A DNA stretch of 64,000 bases, from the NCBI RefSeq assembly GCF_001704415.2, contig NW_017189763.1, positions 1 through 64,000 on the forward strand, given 5' to 3'. Numbering within the stretch: position 1 is the stretch's first letter; each line of letters opens with the position of its first letter. The position numbers and the translations under genes are program-made. Under the pieces are notes generated by a model. It saw nothing but the letters and a program-made list of their open reading frames with translations, had not been told where the DNA came from and ran no database searches. This document shows, piece by piece, positions 57,970-64,000 of the stretch. Source of the stretch: Capra hircus. Lineage: Eukaryota > Chordata > Mammalia > Artiodactyla > Bovidae.

Positions 57970-58371
57970 GTGGAAATTCTTCAAGAGATGGGACTACCAG
58001 ACCACCTGACCTGCCTCTTGAGAAACCTATATGTAGGCCAAGAAGCAACAGTTAGAACTGGACATGGAACAACAGACTGGTTCCAAATAAGGAAAGGAGT
58101 ATGTCAAGGCTCTATATTGTCACCCTGCTTATTTAACTTATATGCAGAGTACATCATGGGAAATGCTGGGCTGGAAGAAGCACAAGATGGAATCAAGATT
58201 GCTGGGAGAAATACCAATAACCTCAGATATGCAGATGGCACCACCCTTATGGCAGAAAGTGAAGAGGAACAAAAAAGCCTCTTGATGAAAGTGAAAGAGG
58301 AGAGTGAAAAAGTTGGCTTAAAGCTCAACATTCAGAAAACTAAGATCATGGCATCTGGTCCCATCAATTAA
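57970..58371 (+). pseudogene. BovB reverse transcriptase C-terminal fragment
   Basis: 133 codons including GVCQGSILSPCLFN and the catalytic box as YADG instead of YADD, so the second catalytic aspartate is lost. It lies downstream of the LTR; the upstream RT part is at 56,340-56,698. Confidence 0.85.
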
Positions 58372-59012
58372 TGGGAAATAGATGGAGAAACAGTGGAAAC
58401 AGTGTCAGACTTTATTTTTTGAGGGTCCAAAATCACTGCAGATGGTAATTGCAGCCATGAAATTAAAAGACGCTTACTCCTTGGAAGGAAAGTTATGACC
58501 AACCTAGATAGCATATTGAAAAGCAGAGACATTACTTTGCCAACAAAGATCCATCTAGTCAAGGCTATGGTTTTTCCAGTGGTCATGTATGGATGTAAGA
58601 GTTGGACTGTGAAGAAAGCTGAGTGCTGAAGAATTGATGCTTTTGAACTGTGGTGTTGGAGAAGACTCTTGAGAGTCCCTTGGACTGCAAGGAGATCCAA
58701 CCAGTCCATCCTAAAGGAGTTCAGTCCTGGGTGTTCATTGGAAGGACTGATGCTGAAGCTGAAACTCCAATACTTAGGCTACCTCATGCGAAGAGTTGAC
58801 TCATTTGAAAAGACCCTGATGCTGGGAGGGTTTAGGGGCAGGAGGAGAAGAAGATGACAGAGGATGAGATGGCTGGATGGCAACACCGACTCGATGGGCA
58901 TTAGTTTGAGTGAACTCCGGGAGTTGGTGATGAACAGGCAGGCCTGGCGTGCTGTGATTCATGGGGTCACAAAGAGTCAGACACGACTGAGAAACTGAAC
59001 GAAACTGAAAAA

Positions 59013-59609
59013 ACAAAAGGCTAATAAGAAATGTAAATGACCATAAGAAAATAAAAGATGAACATTACAATTTGTAGTGAAAATAAAAATTTTGTCTAAT
59101 ATTGATGGGTTGTTGAATTTCAGTAAACTTGTGAAAGTGTTATTATAATTTTAAATCTACATTGTTTTGGTATCTAAATTAACTTTTTATTCCTGTTTGT
59201 TTTTGCAGTGTCTTTGTTTAGAAGGGTCTTGCCCTTCCTTTTCACTGAGGAAGACCAACATTTTTGGTCTAGAACTCGATTTTATGCAGTGGCCCATACT
59301 GAATTGGGTCATGGGAAGTGCAAGTGATGGCTTTGGGAAAAAAGACAATCTAGAGGAGTCTCCTTTTTTAGTTGGAAAAGATACTGCTTTATTTTGAAAT
59401 AGTCAGCTCTACTGGTTCTCACACCTGAAAGTAAGTGAACCAGGAAAGAAAGCAAATCTATTATCACTGAGTTAGAATAGTCCTTAATTTTTGTATTAAT
59501 ATTAGAGACGCAAATTTCTGACAAATGAGGGAATTCTCATAAAACTAACATTAAGAAATAGGCTACTGATTTTACTCTTGTTAGAAAATAATTTACAGAA
59601 ATGTCATTG
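59013..59609. other. Low-copy AT-rich sequence, no gene seen
   Basis: A 76-codon open frame at 59,167-59,397 has no recognisable similarity, and no splice context is evident. Confidence 0.45.
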
Positions 59610-59760
59610 TAATTAATGGTTTTGAAACCAAACATACCTAGTTTGTAATCCAGGTTCTTTTAATTATTAGCTTTAAGAGACTGGGTAAGTTACTTAACTT
59701 TTACGAGATTCATTTTCTCAAGGCAAGCAATAGTATTTGACAAGTACTTTTAACCTGTCC
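59610..59760 (+). mobile_element. MIR remnant
   Basis: The GACTGGGTAAGTTACTTAAC block followed by a TTTTCTCAAGGC block matches the MIR core and its downstream part. Confidence 0.7.
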
Positions 59761-59989
59761 CTTTCTTATATATCTCTCCTTCTAAGTAGATCCATTTCAT
59801 AGACTTTTAAATAAAAGGAAAATAATTGAGACGCATTCTGCCTAGTGTGTAACACCAGCAGGGTTTTTTTTGTTTGGTTGTTTTTTGTTTGTTTGGAAAG
59901 GTTTTCTGATTTGTTTATTTGTTTGTCTGTTTTGGGGGTTTTAATACAATCTACCAGGCCTCACATGGATTCCATACCTTTCTAGTCAC

Positions 59990-60442
59990 ATCTTGTACCA
60001 TACACACCTGTAGTTTTTACATTCCAGCCACAGTGGCCTTCTTTAAGTTTTTCTAATGTGCTATGCTGCATTCATCTATGGAAACTTTGCATATGTCCTT
60101 CCTTCTTCCTGACCCTTTCACCTGAGTAACTGCTAGTCTTTCTTCAGTTCTCAATTCAGTACACCACTCCTTTAAGATAGCTTCCCTGATTTCCTTCCCA
60201 TAACTTGGTCAGTGATTATTAGCTCATAGCATCATCTACTTCTCCTTCATGGCATTTAATATACTTGTAATTTTATATTTTTGTTTGTGATTCTTGTATT
60301 AATATCTGTCCTCCACAAGTTCACTCTCTCTCTCTCCCTCCCTCCAATGGGAGGGAGATGTATTCCCAATACATCAACAATGTATCCAGCATGTGGCACA
60401 ATACATGTGCTCAATAGGTATTAGTTGAATTAATGAACAGTT
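59990..60442 (+). mobile_element. L2 LINE 3' end remnant
   Basis: Ends with the L2 3' signature (GCATGTGGCACAATACATG, GTGCTCAATAGGTATTAGTT, GAATTAATGAACAG), preceded by the CTTCCCTGATTTCCTTCCC region. A TC-rich run lies at 60,325-60,346. Confidence 0.7.
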
Positions 60443-60454
60443 GTGATATTTAAA

Positions 60455-60530
60455 TGAGTTACTGCATATAAAGTACTTTTGTGCAGTGCTTGTCAAATAA
60501 TAAGCCCTCGATAAATTTATTTCCCATCAG
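60455..60530 (+). mobile_element. MIR 3' end remnant
   Basis: AAGTACTTTTGTGCAGTGCT and AATAAGCCCTCGATAAA follow the MIR 3' end. Short. Confidence 0.55.
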
Positions 60531-60949
60531 ATTCTTCTATTCCCTCTTCTCCAATGTTAAAAATATTATGTATCAAATGTGAAAAAATTTAAGTAATTAT
60601 GAAATGTTAAATCATTTCATATTTCTTTCATTTGATGATCATCATCTTATCCTTATCCAAAACTAAACAAAAAAAAACAGTAAATTCTATCCATAAACTT
60701 AAATTTAATTGACAGATTATTCTTACAATTACTTAGCTTAATACAGGCTTAATCAAAGTTCTGATGGCCTTTTCAGTGGATCCACTTTGTGAATATTTTT
60801 CCCAGGTGACCCTTTATCAAGTTGTTATTACATATATGATATTATGCTTTTTTTAACTCAGCAATATATCATTTTATATTTTCATATAACTTGAGAACTT
60901 CTGTAGAAGCTTTTACTTAGGAATTACAATGCATGTTACAAACAGTGCA

Positions 60950-61070
60950 ACATATTATAGTCTCTTCCCTTTTCTTATTGTTGAAGAAACTGTGGCTCAG
61001 AAAGAATAAGTGACTTGGTAGGTATTAGTAGAATTACAATGACCAGATCCTAGTAAGCTCCATAAATAAG
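60950..61070 (+). mobile_element. MIR core remnant
   Basis: GAAGAAACTGTGGCTCAGAA then AATAAGTGACTTGGTAGG is the MIR core, sense orientation. Confidence 0.75.
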
Positions 61071-61974
61071 TTAAAAGATATTACTGATCTTTGTGTCATT
61101 TCATACAATTTCTTAGAAATTTACTAGGTTTCTTATAGTATTAACAACAGGAAGATTAAAAAAAATAAGATGAGATAAACACTGGGAGTAAATGGCCATA
61201 TTCCAAATACTTGTCTCTGATGCCCATACACTAAACAATTTAATGCTTAGCAATTATATCATTAGATTTTTTGAAGAGCTTTGAAAATGAAGTTAATTGG
61301 TATGTGTGATTGTCATTCCATGTTAGACAACTTAAAGTTTAGAAATGTGTTAAGTATTGCTATAACTGCTCCCTTTGTCTTCATCGACATATCATTTGTC
61401 TGTTTTGAATGTTCTGATGATGTTGAAAGCTGTATGAGTATTTTGAAGCAACTTTTTATAATCATTAACATGTGATTTTGTTATTACCATCACTGGTTTA
61501 ATAAATATATAGTCCACCTGCTTTGTAGAAAGCTATTTCAAGTGCATGCTAAGCAAATTATATTCTTGAGTAAGGAGTCTAGAACAATGTGTTCACTCTA
61601 GTGACCTGGCTGTCAGCTCTTCATTTCAAGGTATATGTCTATTTGTTAAGTCCTTTCCTTGCATTCTCTTATTTTTCCCTATTTTTCCATTTTTTATAGG
61701 ATACCAAGGCTCATGGTTTTATATATTGACCTGAATTCTGAATTGAATTGGCTCCACATTGCATAAGAAGCCAGTAAGTAGTTGTAGATCCTTAAGTTCA
61801 GGGTCTAGACCAGCACTCTATAATAGAAATATATTGTAAGACATATATATAATTTAAAATTTCCTGGTAGCCATAGTCATGGTCCTTTAGATACTGGTGT
61901 TCTAGAATTATCCTGTGATTTGAATTATCATTAATATATTCCATAAGATTAACACATTATTCTAGTACTTTTAT
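61071..61974. other. Low-copy AT-rich sequence, no gene seen
   Basis: Nothing recognised; only short open frames. Confidence 0.45.
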
Positions 61975-64000
61975 TTTTTTAATTAATTTCTTTTAATTGG
62001 AGGCTAATTACTTTAAAATATTGTAGTGGCTTTTGCCATACACTGACATGAATCAGCCATTGGTGATCATGTGTTACCCATCCTGAACTCCCCTCCCACC
62101 TCCCTCCCCATCCCATCCCTTAGGGTCATTCCAGTGCACCAGCCCTCAGTACCCTGTCTCATGCATCGAACCTGAACTTGTGATCTATTTCACAGATGAT
62201 AATATACATGTTTCAATGCTATTCTCTCAAATCATCCCACCCTCAACTTCTCCAACAGAGTCCAAAAGACTGTTTGTTGCATCTGTGTCTCTTTTGCTGT
62301 CTCACATATAGGGTCATCGAACCATCTTTCTAAATTCCATATATATGTGTAAATAAACCGCATTGCTGCTTTTTCTTTCTGACTTAGTTTACTCTTTATA
62401 ATAGGCTCCAGTTTAATCCTCCTCATTAGAACTGATTCAAATGTATTCTTTTTAATAGTTGAGTAATATTCCATTGTGTATATGTACCACTGCTTTCTTA
62501 TCCATTCATCTGCCAGTGGACATCTAGGTTGCTTCCATATCATAGCTATTGTAAACAGTGAGGTGGTGAACACTGTGGTACACGTGCTTCTTTCAATTCT
62601 GATTCCCTTGATGTGTAAGCTCAGCAGTGGGATTGTTGTGTCCTATGGCAGTTCTATTTAAGGAATCTCCACACTGCTCCCCATAGTGGCTGTATTAGTT
62701 TGCATTCCCACCAACAGTGTAAGAGTATTCCCTTTTCTCCACACCCTCTCCAGCATTTATTGTTTGTAGAGATTTTGATAGCAGCCATTCTGACTGGTGT
62801 GAGATGGTACTTCATTGTGCTTTTGACTTGCATTTCTCGGATAATGAGTGATGTTGAGCATCTTTCAATGTGTTTGCTGGCCATCTGTATATTTTCTTTG
62901 GAGAAATGTCTGTTTAGTTTTTTGGCCCATTTTTTGATTGGGTCGTTTATTTTTCTGGCATTGAGCTGCAAGAGCTGCTTGTATATTTTTGAGATTGATT
63001 CTTTGTCAGTGGCTTCATTTGCTATTATTTTCTCCCATTCTGAAGGCTGTCTTTTCACCTTGCTTATAGTTTTCTTCATTGTGCAAAAGCTTTGAAGTTT
63101 AATTAGGTCCCATTTGTTTATTTTTGCTTTTATTTCCATTACTCTGGGAGGTGGGTTGTAGAGGATCTTGCTATGATTTATGTCAGGGAGAGTTTTGCCT
63201 ATGTTCTCCTCTAAGAGTTTTATAGGTCCTGGTCTTAGGTTTAGATTTTTAATCCATTTTGAGTTTATTTTTGTGTATGGTGTTAGAAAGTGTTCTAGTT
63301 TCATTCTTTTACAAGTGTTTGACCAGTTTTCCTAGCCCCACTTGATAAAGACATTGTCTTTAATCCATTATATATTCTTGCCTCCTTTGTCAAAGATAAG
63401 GTGTCCATAGGTGTGTGGATTTATCTCTGGGCTTTCTATTTTGTTCCATTGACTGTATTTCTATCTTTGTGCTAGTACCATCCTGTCTTGATGACTGTAG
63501 CTCTGTAGTATAGCCTGAAGTCAGGCAGGTTGATTCCTTCAGTTTCATTCTTCTTTCTCAAGATTGCTTTGGCTATTCGAGGTTTTTTGTATTTCCATAC
63601 AAATTGTGAAACTGTTTGTTCTGGTTCTCTGAAAAATACTGTTGTTAGCTTGATAGGGATTGCACTAAATCTATAGATTGCTTTGGGCAGTATACTCATG
63701 TTCACTATATTGATTCTTCTGATCCATGAACATGGTATATTTCTCCATCTATTAGTGTCCTCTTTGATTTCTTTCACCAGTGTTTTATAGTTTTCTATAT
63801 ATAGGTCTTTTGTTTCCTTAGGTCGATGTATTCCTAAGTATTTTATTCTTTTCATTGCAATGGTGAATGGAATTGTTTCCTTAATTTCTTTTTCTGTTTT
63901 ATCACTGTTAGTGTATACAAATACAAGGGATTTCTGTGTGTTAATTTTATATCCTGAAACTTTACTATATTGATTAGTGCTAGTAATTTTCTGGTGGAGA
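61975..64000 (-). mobile_element. Ruminant L1, 3' part, running off the window
   Basis: Antisense L1 starting with the 3' UTR (61,975-62,400; TTTTAATTGGAGGCTAATTA motif) and continuing into ORF2 to the window end. The least decayed L1 here, although its ORF2 is in three frames. Confidence 0.92.
62232..63855 (-). pseudogene. L1 ORF2 C-terminal region, frameshifted
   Basis: Three minus-strand blocks: 63,472-63,855 (KYLGIHRPKETKDLY, region after RT), 62,654-63,304 (KWIKNLNLRP... then the GEKGILLHCWWEC Cys-rich segment) and 62,232-62,573 (WKQPRCPLADEWI... MEYYS). They lie in three different frames, so at least two frameshifts separate them. The family protein carries endonuclease, RT and this Cys-rich C-terminus. 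The N-terminal part is outside the window. Confidence 0.9.

Larger units (their letters stand above)
56093..59012 (+). mobile_element. BovB LINE (5'-truncated), split by a solo LTR
   Basis: Sense BovB starting in the linker before RT (AGCAAGGAGAGATAAGAAAG) and ending ACTGAACGAAACTGAAAAAAC. The LTR at 56,699-57,862 interrupts the RT between the RDQIAN and following residues. Without it the element is about 1.76 kb. Confidence 0.92.

Noticed and set aside
59167..59397. 76-codon open frame in low-copy DNA as a possible exon
   Set aside because: No similarity recognised, no clear splice sites or neighbouring exons. Length is within chance for this composition.

Overview
This window is mammalian intergenic DNA from a bovid ruminant (cattle, sheep, goat or a relative). 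The basis is the repeat content: RTE-type BovB LINEs, tRNA-derived Bov-tA and dimeric Bov-A2 SINEs, and ruminant L1 elements. I see no host protein-coding exon, no stand-alone RNA gene and nothing prokaryotic. At least three quarters of the 64 kb is recognisable transposable-element sequence, much of it nested. All family names come from sequence recognition without a database search, and most element boundaries are good to about 10-30 bases.

1-14,928: an antisense ruminant L1 (ORF1 start plus a long 5' UTR) forms the base layer, in three pieces (1-1317, 5691-7177, 14,410-14,928). It carries a Bov-tA SINE and is broken by a BovB element (1318-5690). That BovB is itself split by a solo LTR (3340-4449) with a perfect 6-bp target duplication. 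The L1 5' UTR also holds a complete gammaretrovirus-like endogenous provirus on the minus strand (7178-14,409). It has two ~500-bp LTRs, a proline-tRNA-type primer binding site, an open gag frame, a pol with eight in-frame stops and three frameshifts, and an env reduced to its two ends.

14,929-31,475: an older, nearly full-length antisense L1 (about 15,959-27,480) is interrupted by three BovB insertions, two SINEs and a 460-bp TA-flanked DNA transposon. It is followed by a diverged BovB (27,484-30,385) and the 5' UTR of another antisense L1. These last two share a nearly identical 145-bp inverted duplication that their age does not explain.

31,476-46,925: two more antisense L1s occupy much of this stretch. 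The first is split by a second solo LTR of the same family (33,651-34,926). The second reaches its 5' end at 39,715 and has an array of 50-bp tandem repeats in its 5' UTR. Next come low-copy sequence, L1 3' ends with SINEs, a MER20-like DNA transposon split by a SINE, and a rearranged BovB with a local inversion.

46,926-64,000: BovB 3' ends, a third solo LTR inside a BovB (56,699-57,862), ancient L1M, L2 and MIR remnants in AT-rich low-copy DNA, an antisense L1 (49,881-52,660), and the 3' part of a less decayed antisense L1 running off the window end.

No genes work together here. The content is a record of successive retroelement insertions. The items most worth a second look are the preserved gag frame with its in-frame leader, the 145-bp inverted duplication, the 50-bp L1 5' UTR array and the TA-flanked transposon.
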